Below, one piece after another: positions 26,347 to 36,632 of a stretch of 59,777 nucleotides of DNA. Source of the DNA: Burkholderiales bacterium (lineage in GTDB: Bacteria; Pseudomonadota; Gammaproteobacteria; Burkholderiales; Casimicrobiaceae). The notes under the pieces were generated by a model that saw only the letters and a program-made list of their open reading frames with translations, was not told where the DNA came from and ran no database searches. Position 1 is the stretch's first letter. Each line of letters opens with the position of its first letter. The stretch covers positions 1 to 59,777 of the forward strand of contig JAICUU010000002.1 in NCBI GenBank assembly GCA_025935675.1, read 5' to 3'. The position numbers were made by a program, and so were the translations under genes.

Positions 26347-26823
26347 ATGAGACTGACGACCAAGGGGCGGTTTGCGGTGACGGCGATGCTGGACGTCGCG
26401 CTCAATGCGCAAGACGGCCCGGTCACGCTGGCCGCGATTTCCGCTCGCCAGAAGATCTCCCTCTCCTACCTCGAGCAGCTGTTCGGCAAGCTGCGCCGGC
26501 GCGGCCTCGTCGACAGCGTGCGCGGGCCCGGCGGCGGCTACCAGCTGGCGCGCGCGAGCGAGGACATGACGATCGCCGACATCATCCGCGCGGTCGACGA
26601 GCCGATCGACGCGACGCAGTGCGGCGGGCGCCAGAACTGCCACGACGACAAGCGCTGCATGACGCACGAATTGTGGGCGGGTCTCAACGCCCACATCTAT
26701 GGATTCCTGCGCGGCATCACGCTCGCGGAGATGGTGCGCCGGCAAGCGCCGGAGCGCCACGAGGTGGTCGTGCTGCAGGATCAGCGCGCGGCGCATCAAC
26801 CCGCGGACGCGCAACAGGCGTAA
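26347..26823 (+). CDS. iscR: Fe-S cluster assembly transcriptional regulator IscR
   Basis: [20 protein letters not shown]; cluster-ligating C...C...C ([19 protein letters not shown]); start of isc operon. Confidence 0.96.
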   Translation: MRLTTKGRFAVTAMLDVALNAQDGPVTLAAISARQKISLSYLEQLFGKLRRRGLVDSVRGPGGGYQLARASEDMTIADIIRAVDEPIDATQCGGRQNCHDDKRCMTHELWAGLNAHIYGFLRGITLAEMVRRQAPERHEVVVLQDQRAAHQPADAQQA

Positions 26824-26842
26824 TCACGAATACGGATCGACG

Positions 26843-28069
26843 ATGGCCCACGGCAATGCGATGAAGTTCCCGGTGTACCTCGACTACTCGGCGACGACGC
26901 CGGTCGACCCACGCGTCGCGGAGAAGATGATCCCGTGGCTCACGACGAACTTCGGCAATCCCGCGTCGCGCTCGCACGCGTACGGGTGGCAGGCCGAGGC
27001 CGCGGTCGAGGAGGCGCGCGAGAACGTCGCCGCGCTGGTGAACTGCGACCCGAAGGAGCTCGTGTGGACGTCGGGCGCGACAGAGTCGATCAACCTCGCG
27101 GTCAAGGGCGCGGCGCACTTCTACAAGGACAAGGGCAAGCACCTCGTCACCGTCGCCACCGAGCACAAGGCGACGCTCGACACGATGCGCGAGCTCGAGC
27201 GCGAAGGCTACGAGGTCACGTACCTGCCGGTGGACGAAGATGGCATGGTGTCGCTCGAGGCGTTCGCGGCGGCGCTGCAACCCGGCACGGCCGTCGCGTC
27301 GGTGATGTACGTGAACAACGAGATCGGCGTCGTCCAGGACATCGCGGCAATGGGCGCGATCTGCCGCGAGCGCGGCGTGATCTTCCACGTCGACGCGGCG
27401 CAGGCCACCGGCAAGATCCCGGTCGACCTCGCGGCGCTCAAGGTCGACCTGATGTCGTTCTCGGCGCACAAGACCTATGGCCCCAAGGGCGTGGGTGCGC
27501 TCTACGTACGGCGCAAGCCGCGGGTGCGCATCGAGGCGCAGATGCATGGCGGCGGCCACGAGCGCGGCATGCGCTCGGGCACGCTGCCGACGCACCAGAT
27601 CGTCGGCATGGGCGAGGCGTTCCGCCTCGCGCGCCTCGAGATGGGCGAGGAGCTGCCCCGCATCCGCAAGCTGCGCGACCGGCTGTGGAACGGGCTGTCC
27701 GGAATCGAGGAAGTCTACGTCAACGGCAGCCTCGAGCATCGCGTTCCGCACAACCTCAACGTCAGCTTCAATTTCGTCGAGGGCGAGAGCCTCATCATGG
27801 CGGTCAAGGACCTCGCCGTGTCGTCGGGCTCGGCGTGCACGTCGGCATCGCTCGAGCCGTCGTACGTGCTGCGCGCGCTCGGCCGCAGCGACGAGCTCGC
27901 GCACAGCTCGATCCGCTTCACCGTCGGCCGCTTCACCACCGAGAGCGAGATCGACTTCGCGGTCGAGCTGATCCGCCGCAAGATCGACAAGCTGCGCGCG
28001 CTGTCGCCGCTGTGGGAGATGCACCAGGACGGCGTCGATCTCGCCACCGTGCAGTGGGCCGCGCACTGA
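26843..28069 (+). CDS. iscS: Cysteine desulfurase IscS
   Basis: [72 protein letters not shown]. Confidence 0.98.
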   Translation: MAHGNAMKFPVYLDYSATTPVDPRVAEKMIPWLTTNFGNPASRSHAYGWQAEAAVEEARENVAALVNCDPKELVWTSGATESINLAVKGAAHFYKDKGKHLVTVATEHKATLDTMRELEREGYEVTYLPVDEDGMVSLEAFAAALQPGTAVASVMYVNNEIGVVQDIAAMGAICRERGVIFHVDAAQATGKIPVDLAALKVDLMSFSAHKTYGPKGVGALYVRRKPRVRIEAQMHGGGHERGMRSGTLPTHQIVGMGEAFRLARLEMGEELPRIRKLRDRLWNGLSGIEEVYVNGSLEHRVPHNLNVSFNFVEGESLIMAVKDLAVSSGSACTSASLEPSYVLRALGRSDELAHSSIRFTVGRFTTESEIDFAVELIRRKIDKLRALSPLWEMHQDGVDLATVQWAAH

Positions 28070-28130
28070 TGTTGCGTCGCGACGCCCGATCCGGATGCGT
28101 CGCGGGTATATGAAAGGCTGAGGTAACACC

Positions 28131-28550
28131 ATGGCATACAGCGACAAAGTCATCGATCACTACGAAAACCCCCGCAATGTCGGGTCGTTCGCCAAGGGCG
28201 ACGACGCCGTCGGCACCGGGATGGTCGGCGCGCCCGCCTGCGGCGACGTGATGAAGCTGCAGATCCGCGTCGGCAAGGGCGGCGTCATCGAGGACGCCAA
28301 GTTCAAGACCTACGGCTGCGGCTCGGCGATCGCGTCGTCGTCGCTCGTCACCGAATGGGTGAAGGGCAAGACGCTCGACCAGGCGCTCGACATCCGCAAC
28401 ACGCACATCGCCGAGGAGCTCGCGCTGCCGCCGGTGAAGATCCACTGCTCGATCCTCGCCGAGGACGCGATCAAGGCCGCCGTCGCCGACTACAAGTCGC
28501 GGCACGCCGCGGGCGAAGTGCCGGCCGAGGCGAAGGCGGCGGCGGACTGA
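28131..28550 (+). CDS. iscU: Fe-S cluster scaffold IscU
   Basis: [62 protein letters not shown]. Confidence 0.98.
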   Translation: MAYSDKVIDHYENPRNVGSFAKGDDAVGTGMVGAPACGDVMKLQIRVGKGGVIEDAKFKTYGCGSAIASSSLVTEWVKGKTLDQALDIRNTHIAEELALPPVKIHCSILAEDAIKAAVADYKSRHAAGEVPAEAKAAAD

Positions 28551-28870
28551 TGATCACGCTCACCGAAAAGGCGGCGAAGCACGTCGACGCGCAGTTCGCG
28601 CGCCGCGGCAAGGGCGTCGCGCTGCGGCTCGGCGTGCGCACCAGCGGCTGCTCGGGGCTCGCGTACAAGCTCGAGTTCGCAGACGAGGTGCAGCCGGAGG
28701 ACACGCGGTTCGAAAGCCACGGCGTGACGGTGATCGTCGACCCGAAGAGCCTGCCGTACCTCGACGGCATGGAGCTCGATTTCGCGCGCGAAGGCCTCAA
28801 CGAGGGCTTCAGGTTCAACAACCCCAACGTCAAGGCCGAATGCGGCTGCGGCGAGAGCTTCAACGTCTAG
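28550..28870 (+). CDS. iscA: A-type Fe-S carrier IscA
   Basis: [38 protein letters not shown]. Confidence 0.97.
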   Translation: MITLTEKAAKHVDAQFARRGKGVALRLGVRTSGCSGLAYKLEFADEVQPEDTRFESHGVTVIVDPKSLPYLDGMELDFAREGLNEGFRFNNPNVKAECGCGESFNV

Positions 28871-28924
28871 ACGGCGCCGCCACGGCGGCCTGAAAGGTCG
28901 GGCTGCAGCGGCGGCCTGAAGCGT

Positions 28925-28953
28925 CGGGCGGCTCGCGGGCCGCCCGTTTCGTT
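28925..28953 (+). terminator. Hairpin followed by T-rich stretch between iscA and hscB (terminator or attenuator)
   Basis: CGGGCGGC-TCGCGG-GCCGCCCG then TTTCGTT. Confidence 0.5.
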
Positions 28954-28961
28954 CACGGGAC

Positions 28962-29486
28962 ATGATCGACTTCACGCTCAACCATTTCGAGCTGTTCGGC
29001 CTGCCGGCGACGTTCCAGATCGACGGCGGCGCGCTCGAGGCGCGCTATCGCGATCTCGCGCGCGACGTGCATCCCGACCGTCACGCCGGCGACGCGTCGG
29101 AACAGCGCGCCGCGGCGCAGGCGGCGGCGCGCGTCAACGAGGCGTACCGCATGCTCAAGGACCCGGTGGAGCGCGGGCGCTACCTGCTCGCGCTGGAAGG
29201 CATCGACGCGCTCGCCGAGACCGACACCGCGCTGTCGCGCGCGTTCCTGGAGCGCGAGCTCGAGCGGCGCGAGCGCGCGGCCGACGCGCAGGATGCCGGC
29301 GACGTCGCGGCGCTCGAGGCGATGCTTGGCGACATCCGCCACGAGTCGCGCGCGCGCGAGTCGGAGCTCGCCGCGCGCCTCGACGCGCGCGACCTCGACG
29401 GCGCGCGCAACGGCGTGCGCGAGCTCAAGTTCCTGCAGAAGGTCGCCGCGGACGTCGACGCGATGATCGAGGCGATCGAGGCCTGA
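28962..29486 (+). CDS. hscB: Fe-S co-chaperone HscB
   Basis: [15 protein letters not shown]...[10 protein letters not shown] (J-domain HPD); between iscA and hscA. Confidence 0.96.
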   Translation: MIDFTLNHFELFGLPATFQIDGGALEARYRDLARDVHPDRHAGDASEQRAAAQAAARVNEAYRMLKDPVERGRYLLALEGIDALAETDTALSRAFLERELERRERAADAQDAGDVAALEAMLGDIRHESRARESELAARLDARDLDGARNGVRELKFLQKVAADVDAMIEAIEA

Positions 29487-29487
29487 C

Positions 29488-31368
29488 GTGGCGCTCTTCC
29501 AGATCGCCGAGCCCGACGCGAAGCCGGCGCCGCGCGAGAAGCGCCGCGCGATCGGCATCGACCTCGGCACGACCAACTCGCTCGTCGCCACGGTGCGCGA
29601 CGGCGTGGCGGTCGTGCTCGCCGACGACGCCGGGCGCGCGCTGCTGCCGTCGGTCGTTCACTACGGCGAGGCGGGCGTCGACGTCGGCTACGCGGCGCAG
29701 GCGGAGCAGTCGAAGGACCCGGCGAACACCGTCGTGTCGGTCAAGCGGATGATGGGCCGCGGCCGCGCCGATCTCGACGACGAGCGGCGCTATCCGTACC
29801 GCTTCGTCGACACGCCCGGCATGGTGCGCATCGACACGCGCCTCGGCGTGCGCTCGCCGGTGGCGATCTCCGCCGACATCCTGGCCGCGCTGCGCGCACG
29901 CGCCGAGGCGCAACTGGGCGGCGCAATCGATGCCGCCGTCGTCACCGTGCCGGCGTACTTCGACGATGCGCAGCGCCAGGCGACGCGCGACGCCGCGCGG
30001 CTCGCGGGATTGCCGGTGCTGCGCCTCCTCAACGAGCCCACCGCCGCTGCGGTGGCCTACGGGCTCGACAATGTCGCGCGCGGCACGTACGCGATCTTCG
30101 ACTTGGGTGGCGGCACGTTCGACATCTCGATTCTCGCGTTGAGCGAGGGCGTGTTCAAGGTGCTCGCCACCGCCGGCGACGCCTCGCTCGGCGGCGACGA
30201 CTTCGACCATCGCCTGTTCTGCTGGATCATCGCCGAGGCGAAGTTGCCGCCGCTCGACGCGCGCGACACGCGCCTGTTGCTCGCCAAGTCGCGCGAGGCG
30301 AAGGAGAGGCTGACCGGCCGCGACGCGGCGCCGATCGTCGCCACGCTCGGCGACGGGCGCGACGTCCGGCTCACGCTGACCGCGGCGACGTTTACCGACA
30401 TCACGCGCACGCTCGTGCAGAAGACGCTGCAACCGGTGCGCCGTGCGATGCGCGACGCCGGGCTCACCGCCGACGACATCGACGGCGTCGTGCTGGTCGG
30501 CGGCGCGACGCGGATGCCCGAGATCCGCCGCGCGGTCGAGGACTACTTCGGCAAGCCGCCGCTCACCAACCTCAATCCCGACGAGGTCGTGGCGCTCGGC
30601 GCCGCCGTGCAGGCGAACGCGCTCGCGGGCAATCGCGACGGCGACGACTGGCTGCTGCTCGACGTCATCCCGCTGTCGCTCGGCCTCGAGACGATGGGCG
30701 GGCTCGCCGAACGCATCGTGCCGCGCAACGCGACGATCCCGGTCACGCGCATGCAGGAATTCACGACGTACAAGGACGGCCAGACGGCAATGTCGATCCA
30801 TGTCGTCCAAGGCGAGCGCGAGAAGGTCGCCGATTGCCGGTCGCTCGCGCGCTTCGAGTTGCGCGGCATCCCGCCGATGACCGCGGGCGCGGCGCGCATC
30901 GCCGTGACATTCCAGGTCGACGCCGACGGGCTCCTGTCGGTCGACGCGCGCGAGACGACCACGGGCATCGCCGCGGCGGTCGAGGTCAAGCCGTCGTACG
31001 GCCTCACCGACGCCGAGGTCGCGCGAATGCTCGCCGACTCGATCGCGCACGCCGCAGACGACGCGCGCGCACGCGCGCTCGCCGAGGCCGAGGTCGAGGC
31101 GCGGCAGCTCCTCGAGATCACCGCGCGTGCGCTCGACACGGACGCCGCGATCGTCGAGGCCGACGAGCGCGCGCGGATCGACGCGGCGACCGCGAGGCTC
31201 GGCGCCGCATTGTCGGCGGGGACGAGCGACGCCGCCGCGCTGCGCGCCGCGACCGAATCGCTCAATCGCGCGACCGCGGACTTTGCCGCGCGGCGGATGA
31301 ACCGCGACGTGCGCCGCGTGCTGGCCGGGCGCACCCTCGACGCGGTGACGTCGGGCGATCGTGGCTGA
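29488..31368 (+). CDS. hscA: Fe-S assembly chaperone HscA (Hsp70)
   Basis: [46 protein letters not shown]. Confidence 0.97.
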   Translation: MALFQIAEPDAKPAPREKRRAIGIDLGTTNSLVATVRDGVAVVLADDAGRALLPSVVHYGEAGVDVGYAAQAEQSKDPANTVVSVKRMMGRGRADLDDERRYPYRFVDTPGMVRIDTRLGVRSPVAISADILAALRARAEAQLGGAIDAAVVTVPAYFDDAQRQATRDAARLAGLPVLRLLNEPTAAAVAYGLDNVARGTYAIFDLGGGTFDISILALSEGVFKVLATAGDASLGGDDFDHRLFCWIIAEAKLPPLDARDTRLLLAKSREAKERLTGRDAAPIVATLGDGRDVRLTLTAATFTDITRTLVQKTLQPVRRAMRDAGLTADDIDGVVLVGGATRMPEIRRAVEDYFGKPPLTNLNPDEVVALGAAVQANALAGNRDGDDWLLLDVIPLSLGLETMGGLAERIVPRNATIPVTRMQEFTTYKDGQTAMSIHVVQGEREKVADCRSLARFELRGIPPMTAGAARIAVTFQVDADGLLSVDARETTTGIAAAVEVKPSYGLTDAEVARMLADSIAHAADDARARALAEAEVEARQLLEITARALDTDAAIVEADERARIDAATARLGAALSAGTSDAAALRAATESLNRATADFAARRMNRDVRRVLAGRTLDAVTSGDRG

Positions 31369-31702
31369 GATCGTCGTGCTGCCGCATCCGGAGATCTGCC
31401 CGGATGGCGCGACGTTCGAGGCCGAGCCCGGCAAGTCGCTGCTCGACAACCTGCTCGACCAGGGCATCGAGGTCGAGCATGCCTGCGAGAAGTCCTGCGC
31501 CTGCACCACCTGCCACGTGATCGTGCGCGAGGGCTTCGCATCGCTGCCGGAGTCGACCGAGGACGAGGACGACCTCCTGGACCGCGCATGGGGGCTGACG
31601 CCGCAATCGCGGCTGTCGTGCCAGGCGAAGGTCGACGGCAAGAGCAAGCTCGTCGTCGAGATCCCGCGCTACACGATCAACTACGCGAAGGAGCGCAAAT
31701 GA
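31361..31702 (+). CDS. fdx: ISC-type [2Fe-2S] ferredoxin
   Basis: [27 protein letters not shown]; overlaps hscA by 8 bp. Confidence 0.97.
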   Translation: MAEIVVLPHPEICPDGATFEAEPGKSLLDNLLDQGIEVEHACEKSCACTTCHVIVREGFASLPESTEDEDDLLDRAWGLTPQSRLSCQAKVDGKSKLVVEIPRYTINYAKERK

Positions 31703-31893
31703 AGTGGACCGATTCGCGCGAGGTCGCGATCGCGCTGGCCGCGGCGCACCCCGACGAAGACCCCGCGCGCATGCGCTTCACCGACCTGCGCGCGCTGGTG
31801 CTGGCGCTGCCGGGCTTCGCCGACGATCCCGCGCGCTGCGGCGAGAAGATCCTCGAGGCGATCCAGATGGCGTGGATCGACGAGACGGACTGA
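31699..31893 (+). CDS. iscX: IscX
   Basis: [40 protein letters not shown]...CGEKILEAIQMAWIDE. Confidence 0.95.
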   Translation: MKWTDSREVAIALAAAHPDEDPARMRFTDLRALVLALPGFADDPARCGEKILEAIQMAWIDETD

Positions 31894-31897
31894 CGGC

Positions 31898-31926
31898 TGC
31901 ACACCGCGGCGACGCGCCGCTACAAT
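31898..31926 (+). promoter_or_regulatory. Predicted sigma-70 promoter upstream of the second Bug gene
   Basis: TGCACA, 17-bp spacer, TACAAT. Confidence 0.5.
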
Positions 31927-32006
31927 GCACGGGCCGAGCGGTCGCCACGCCACCTCGCGTGCCGGCCGCGCCGCGACGCATCCCCTCGATCCCCGTGGAG
32001 CCCAGC

Positions 32007-32999
32007 ATGACCCTTTTCGCACGCCGCATGACGCGCGCGGCGCTCGCCGCGCTCGGCGTCGCCATTGCATGCCTCGCATTGCCCGCGCTCGCCGCCGACG
32101 CGTGGCCGACGAAGCCGGTCAAGATCGTCGTGCCGAGCCCGCCGGGCGACGGCTCCGACCTCACCGCGCGCGTCGTCGCCGACAAGCTGCAGGCGGCGTT
32201 CGGCCAGCCGTTCATCGTCGAGAACAAGCCGGGCGCCGGCGGCGTCGTCGCCGCCGAGCTCGTCGCGCATTCGGCGCCCGACGGCTACACGCTGATCATG
32301 GGCAACGCGGGCTCGCACGGGATCAACGCCGCCGTGTACACGAAGCTGAGCTATGACGCGGTGGCGAGCTTCGCGCCGATCTCGATGATCTCGTACTCGC
32401 CAAACGTGCTGGTCGTCAACCCGGCGTCGCCGATCCACACGGTGCAGGACCTGATCAGCGCGGCCCGCGCGAAGCCGGGCGCCATCGACTTCGCGTCGGG
32501 CGGGCAGGGCTCGTCGGCGCACATGTCGATGGAGCTCTTCAAGTACCTGACGAAGACCGACCTGCACCACATTCCCTACAAGGGCGCGACACCCGCGCTG
32601 ACCGACATCATCGCCGGCACCGTGCCGCTCGGCTTCTTCAACCTGCCCCCGGCGATCGGCCACATCCACTCGGGCAAGGTGCGCGCGCTCGCGGTGACGA
32701 CCGCCGAGCGCTGGCCGGCGTTGCCGGACGTTCCAACCGTCGCCGAAGCCGGCGTACCGGGCTTCGAGACGGTGGCGTGGTTCGGCCTGCTCGCGCCGGC
32801 GGCGACGCCGCGGCCGATCGTCGAGCGCCTCGCCACGGAGATCCGCAAGATCGTGGCGATGCCGGAGGTGAAGGCGCGGATCGAAGGCACCGGCGCGAAA
32901 GAGGTCGGCAGCACGCCGGAGGAATTCGCGAAGCGCATCCACGACGACGTCGCGAAGTGGAAGCGCGTCGCCGCCGCCGCGAACGTGCACCTCGACTGA
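32007..32999 (+). CDS. Tripartite tricarboxylate transporter substrate-binding (Bug family) protein
   Basis: Signal peptide; WPTKPVKIVVPSPPGDGSDLTARVVADKLQ...HSAPDGYTLIMGNAG. Confidence 0.93.
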   Translation: MTLFARRMTRAALAALGVAIACLALPALAADAWPTKPVKIVVPSPPGDGSDLTARVVADKLQAAFGQPFIVENKPGAGGVVAAELVAHSAPDGYTLIMGNAGSHGINAAVYTKLSYDAVASFAPISMISYSPNVLVVNPASPIHTVQDLISAARAKPGAIDFASGGQGSSAHMSMELFKYLTKTDLHHIPYKGATPALTDIIAGTVPLGFFNLPPAIGHIHSGKVRALAVTTAERWPALPDVPTVAEAGVPGFETVAWFGLLAPAATPRPIVERLATEIRKIVAMPEVKARIEGTGAKEVGSTPEEFAKRIHDDVAKWKRVAAAANVHLD

Positions 33000-33067
33000 C
33001 CGTGGTCATTCCCGCGAATGCGGGAATCCAGCTGACCGTGGTCATTCCCGCGAATGCGGGAATCCAG
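32996..33067. repeat. Perfect 36-bp two-copy tandem repeat containing the GTCATTCCCGCGAATGCGGGAATCCAG palindrome
   Basis: CTGACCGTGGTCATTCCCGCGAATGCGGGAATCCAG at 32996-33031 and 33032-33067. Confidence 0.95.
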
Positions 33068-33184
33068 TCTTGACGCAGCGATTGCCGACACCACGGCATG
33101 TTGCGCTGCCACGGCTGGACGTACCGCATCGCAATACCGCACCATCGGGTTGCCGGGCAGGGGCCCCGCATTCGCTGGGATGAC
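33041..33184. repeat. REPIN/MITE-like element related to 16839-16940
   Basis: GTCATTCCCGCGAATGCGGGAATCCAGTCTTGAC ... GGCCCCGCATTCGCTGGGATGAC. Confidence 0.75.
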
Positions 33185-33244
33185 GGCGGGTGCTTTGCGC
33201 CCTCTCCCACGGCGCGGAGAGGGTAGGCGCGAGGGCGCGCTTCG

Positions 33245-34084
33245 TCAGGCGAACAGGTTCAGCACCGCATCGAGCCCGCAGTGGTCGATCGCGTGCGTGG
33301 CCGCGGCGCGTGCCGCCGGCTTCGCATGCCACGCGACGGACACGCCCGCCACCTCGAGCATCGGGATGTCGTTGGCGCCGTCGCCGATCGCCACGGCGAT
33401 CCCGCCGTCGCGCTGCGCCGCTGACGCGTACCCGGCGAGCGCCGCCGCCTTCGCGCGCGCATCGACGATCGAGCCGGTCAGCCGTCCGGTCAGACGACCG
33501 TCGACTACCTCGAGCGTGTTGGCGAGTGCCGCCGTGAAGCCGAGGCGCGCACGCAAGCGCTCGGTGAAGAACGTGAACCCGCCCGACAGCAGCAGCGTCG
33601 TCGCGCCTTGCGCGTGCAGCGCCGCCAGCAGCGCCTCGGCGCCCGGCGAGAGCCGCAGGCGATCGTCGTAGACCTCGGCGAGCGCGCCCTCCGGCACGCC
33701 CGCCAGCAGCGCGACGCGCCGCCGCAGGCTTTCCGCGAAGTCGATCTCGCCGCGCATCGCCAGCGCGGTGATCGCCGCGACCTCGGGCTTGATGCCGCGC
33801 AGGTCCGCGATCTCGTCGATGCACTCGATCGTGATCAGCGTCGAGTCCATGTCCATCGCCACGACGCGCACGCGGGGCAGCGTGTCGCGGCCTTCGACGC
33901 GCGCGACGTCGTAGCCGCCGGCGTGGCAGGCAGCGTCGACGCCCGCATCCGATTCGATGTCGTACAGCCGGCAGGCGTCGTTGCAGGCACGCGTCAGCGG
34001 CTCGACGCCCGCCGCGCCCGTCAGGGCATAGAGCGCGTCGACATCGTCGGGCGCGAGATGCGGCGCCTGGATGACGAGATCCAC
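33245..34084 (-). CDS. serB: Phosphoserine phosphatase SerB
   Basis: VVAMDMDSTLITIECIDEIA (HAD DxDxT); TTLLLSGGFTFFTERL; IAVAIGDGANDIPML; GTG at 34084 is a likely start. Confidence 0.93.
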   Translation of the reverse strand: MDLVIQAPHLAPDDVDALYALTGAAGVEPLTRACNDACRLYDIESDAGVDAACHAGGYDVARVEGRDTLPRVRVVAMDMDSTLITIECIDEIADLRGIKPEVAAITALAMRGEIDFAESLRRRVALLAGVPEGALAEVYDDRLRLSPGAEALLAALHAQGATTLLLSGGFTFFTERLRARLGFTAALANTLEVVDGRLTGRLTGSIVDARAKAAALAGYASAAQRDGGIAVAIGDGANDIPMLEVAGVSVAWHAKPAARAAATHAIDHCGLDAVLNLFA

Positions 34085-34091
34085 CTCGCGG

Positions 34092-36392
34092 TCAGCGACG
34101 CTTGGCGCGCTTGCCGGCGGGCACGGGGGCGCCGCGCGGCAGGTCGTCGCGCGACAGCGGCTGCGACACGCGCGGTCGCGCCGATGCGCCCGGACGTGCC
34201 TTCGCGGCCGCCTGCCTCGACTCGCCGCGGCGCGGCGCGGGCGTGGCCGGCACGGGCGTGTCGTCGAGCACGAAATCGATCTTGCTCGTCTCGAGGTCGA
34301 CGCGCGCGACGCGCACGCGGATCCGCGCGCCGAGGCGCCACACGACGCCGCTGCGCTCGCCGCGCAGCTCGTGGCGCGCGGCCTCGTAGCGGAAGTAGTC
34401 GCGGCCGAGCTCGGTGACATGCACGAGGCCGTCGACGTTGAGGCTGTCGAGCGTGACGAAGAGGCCGAAGCTCGTGACACCGCTGACCGTGCCGTCGAAC
34501 GTCTCACCGACGCGGTCGCGCATGAAGTAGCACTTGAGCCACGCCTCGACGTCGCGCGTCGCGTCGTCGGCGCGGCGCTCGGTCTGGGACGTGTGCTGGC
34601 CGAGCTCGCTCCATGACGCGCCTTCCGGCGTGTAGCGATTGCCCGCGAGCACGGCCTTGATCGCGCGATGCACGAGGAGATCGGGGTAGCGGCGGATCGG
34701 CGAGGTGAAGTGCGCGTAGGCGTCGTAGGCGAGGCCGAAATGGCCGATGTTCTCGGGCCGGTACTGCGCCTGCTGCAGCGAGCGCAGCAGAAGCGTCTGC
34801 AGCAGCGACTCGTCGGGCCGACCCTCGATCTCGCGCATCAGCTTCGCGTAGTCGCCGGCGGTCGGCGCGTCGGCGCCGCCGAGCGCGAGCGCCGCGCTCG
34901 CGAGGAATGCCTTCAGCTGTGTGAGCTTCTCGGTCGTCGGACCAGCGTGCACGCGGTAGAGCGCCGGCTGGCGATTCGCGGCGAGAAAACCTGCCGCGCA
35001 GACGTTGGCCGCGAGCATGCATTCCTCGATCAGCTTGTGCGCGTCGTTGCGCGGCGCCGGCACGATGCGCTCGATCTTGCCGCGGTCGTCGAATACCAGC
35101 GCGAGCTCGACCGTGTCGAAATCGATCGCGCCGCGCGCGAGGCGCGCCTTCGCCAGCACCTTGTAGAGCGCGTACAGCACGGAAAGATGCGGCATCAGCG
35201 CGCGGGCGCGCGGGTCGTCGATCCGCCCGGGCGACGACAGCCACGCCCACACCTCGTCGTAGGTGAGCCGGGCGCGCGAATGGATCACCGCGGGGAAGAA
35301 GCGGTAGCCGGTGATCGCGCCGTGGGCGTCGATCGTCATCTCGCAGGCCATCGCCAGCCGGTCGACGTCCGGCTTGAGCGAGCAGAGCTCGTTCGACAGC
35401 GCCTCGGGCAGCATCGGGATCACGCGGCGCGGGAAGTACACCGACGTGCCGCGCTCGCGCGCGTCGGCATCGAGCGCGCTGCCGTCCTTCACGTAGTGCG
35501 CCACGTCGGCGATCGCGACGACGAGTCGGAATCCGCGCCCGTCGCGCTCGCACCACACCGCGTCGTCGAAGTCGCGCGCGTTGACGCCGTCGATCGTCAC
35601 GATCGGCAGCTTCGTCAGGTCCTCGCGACCCTTGCGATCGGCGTCGCGCACCTCCTTCGGCAGCCGCTTCGCCTCGCGGACCGCAGCGTCGCTGAACTCG
35701 AACGGCAGCGCGTGCTTGCGCAGCGCGATCTCGATCTCCATGCCGGGGTCGGTGACGCTGCCCAGCACCTCGACGACGTGCGCGACGGGCTCGCGGTCCG
35801 CGCCCGGCTGCTCGTCGATGCGCGCGACGACGACCTGGCCGGCCTGCGCGCCGTCGCGGGCGTCGGCGGGAATCAGCAGGTCCTGGCTGATCCTGCGGTT
35901 CTCGGCGACGACGAACCACACGCCGCGCTCCTCGTGCAGACGGCCGACGACGTCGTGCGTGCGCCGCTCCAGCACCTCGACGATCTCGCCTTCGCGGCGG
36001 CCGCGCCGGTCGACGCCCACCTCGCGCACCGCGGCGCGATCGCCGTGCAGGAGCTTGTGCATCTCGCGCGGCGCGAGGTAGAAGTCGTCGCCGCCCTCGT
36101 CGGGCACGAGAAAGCCGTAGCCGTCGGCGTGGCCGGTGACGGTGCCCGCGACGACGTCGATCCGGCGCGCGACGATGATCTCGCCCTTGCGGTTGACGAT
36201 GACGTCGCCGCGGCGCTTCAGCGCGTCGAGCGCCGCGTCGAACCTGTCGCGCCCCGCACGCTTGACTTTAAGCCTCGAGGCGAGCTCGGCGGCGTCGACC
36301 GGCATGTCGATCGCGACGAGCGCGGCGAGCAGCGCGGGGGCGTCGATGGGGTGGCCGGAGCCGGCTTCAGCGGTGTTGCGCTTCTTTGACAC
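34092..36392 (-). CDS. rnr: Ribonuclease R
   Basis: GTG start; MSKKRNTAEAG; IVTIDGVNARDFDDAVWCERD; HFTSPIRRYPDLLVHRAI; S1 domain. Confidence 0.96.
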   Translation of the reverse strand: MSKKRNTAEAGSGHPIDAPALLAALVAIDMPVDAAELASRLKVKRAGRDRFDAALDALKRRGDVIVNRKGEIIVARRIDVVAGTVTGHADGYGFLVPDEGGDDFYLAPREMHKLLHGDRAAVREVGVDRRGRREGEIVEVLERRTHDVVGRLHEERGVWFVVAENRRISQDLLIPADARDGAQAGQVVVARIDEQPGADREPVAHVVEVLGSVTDPGMEIEIALRKHALPFEFSDAAVREAKRLPKEVRDADRKGREDLTKLPIVTIDGVNARDFDDAVWCERDGRGFRLVVAIADVAHYVKDGSALDADARERGTSVYFPRRVIPMLPEALSNELCSLKPDVDRLAMACEMTIDAHGAITGYRFFPAVIHSRARLTYDEVWAWLSSPGRIDDPRARALMPHLSVLYALYKVLAKARLARGAIDFDTVELALVFDDRGKIERIVPAPRNDAHKLIEECMLAANVCAAGFLAANRQPALYRVHAGPTTEKLTQLKAFLASAALALGGADAPTAGDYAKLMREIEGRPDESLLQTLLLRSLQQAQYRPENIGHFGLAYDAYAHFTSPIRRYPDLLVHRAIKAVLAGNRYTPEGASWSELGQHTSQTERRADDATRDVEAWLKCYFMRDRVGETFDGTVSGVTSFGLFVTLDSLNVDGLVHVTELGRDYFRYEAARHELRGERSGVVWRLGARIRVRVARVDLETSKIDFVLDDTPVPATPAPRRGESRQAAAKARPGASARPRVSQPLSRDDLPRGAPVPAGKRAKRR

Positions 36393-36414
36393 TGTTGGAA
36401 ACGGTAAGTAAAAT
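36386..36414 (+). promoter_or_regulatory. tRNA-Leu promoter
   Basis: Perfect TTGACA, 17-bp spacer, TAAAAT; overlaps the divergent rnr start codon. Confidence 0.75.
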
Positions 36415-36428
36415 AATGGGTTGCGGTC

Positions 36429-36515
36429 GCCCAGATGGCGGAATTGGTAGACGCACCAGGTTCAGGTCCTGGCGGTGGCAACACTGTGGAGGTTCGAGTC
36501 CTCTTCTGGGCACCA
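36429..36515 (+). tRNA. tRNA-Leu (anticodon CAG), CCA encoded
   Basis: GCCCAGA...TCTGGGC acceptor, anticodon loop TTCAGGT, long variable arm, GGTTCGAGTCC T-loop, CCA. Confidence 0.97.
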
Positions 36516-36632
36516 CCCTCGTAGCGCGGCGCATCCGCGCTGTCGTTTCAATCGGCGCAAGCGAGCGCCTTCGCATCGCGATTCACTGCCGGCAACGCGG
36601 GCGGCCCGGCCGCCGCCGCGCCCTCCGTCGCG

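Noticed and set aside
33245-34507. 420-aa SerB with a long Arg/Ser-rich N-terminus
   Set aside because: The extension overlaps rnr in another frame; SerB similarity begins near 34084.
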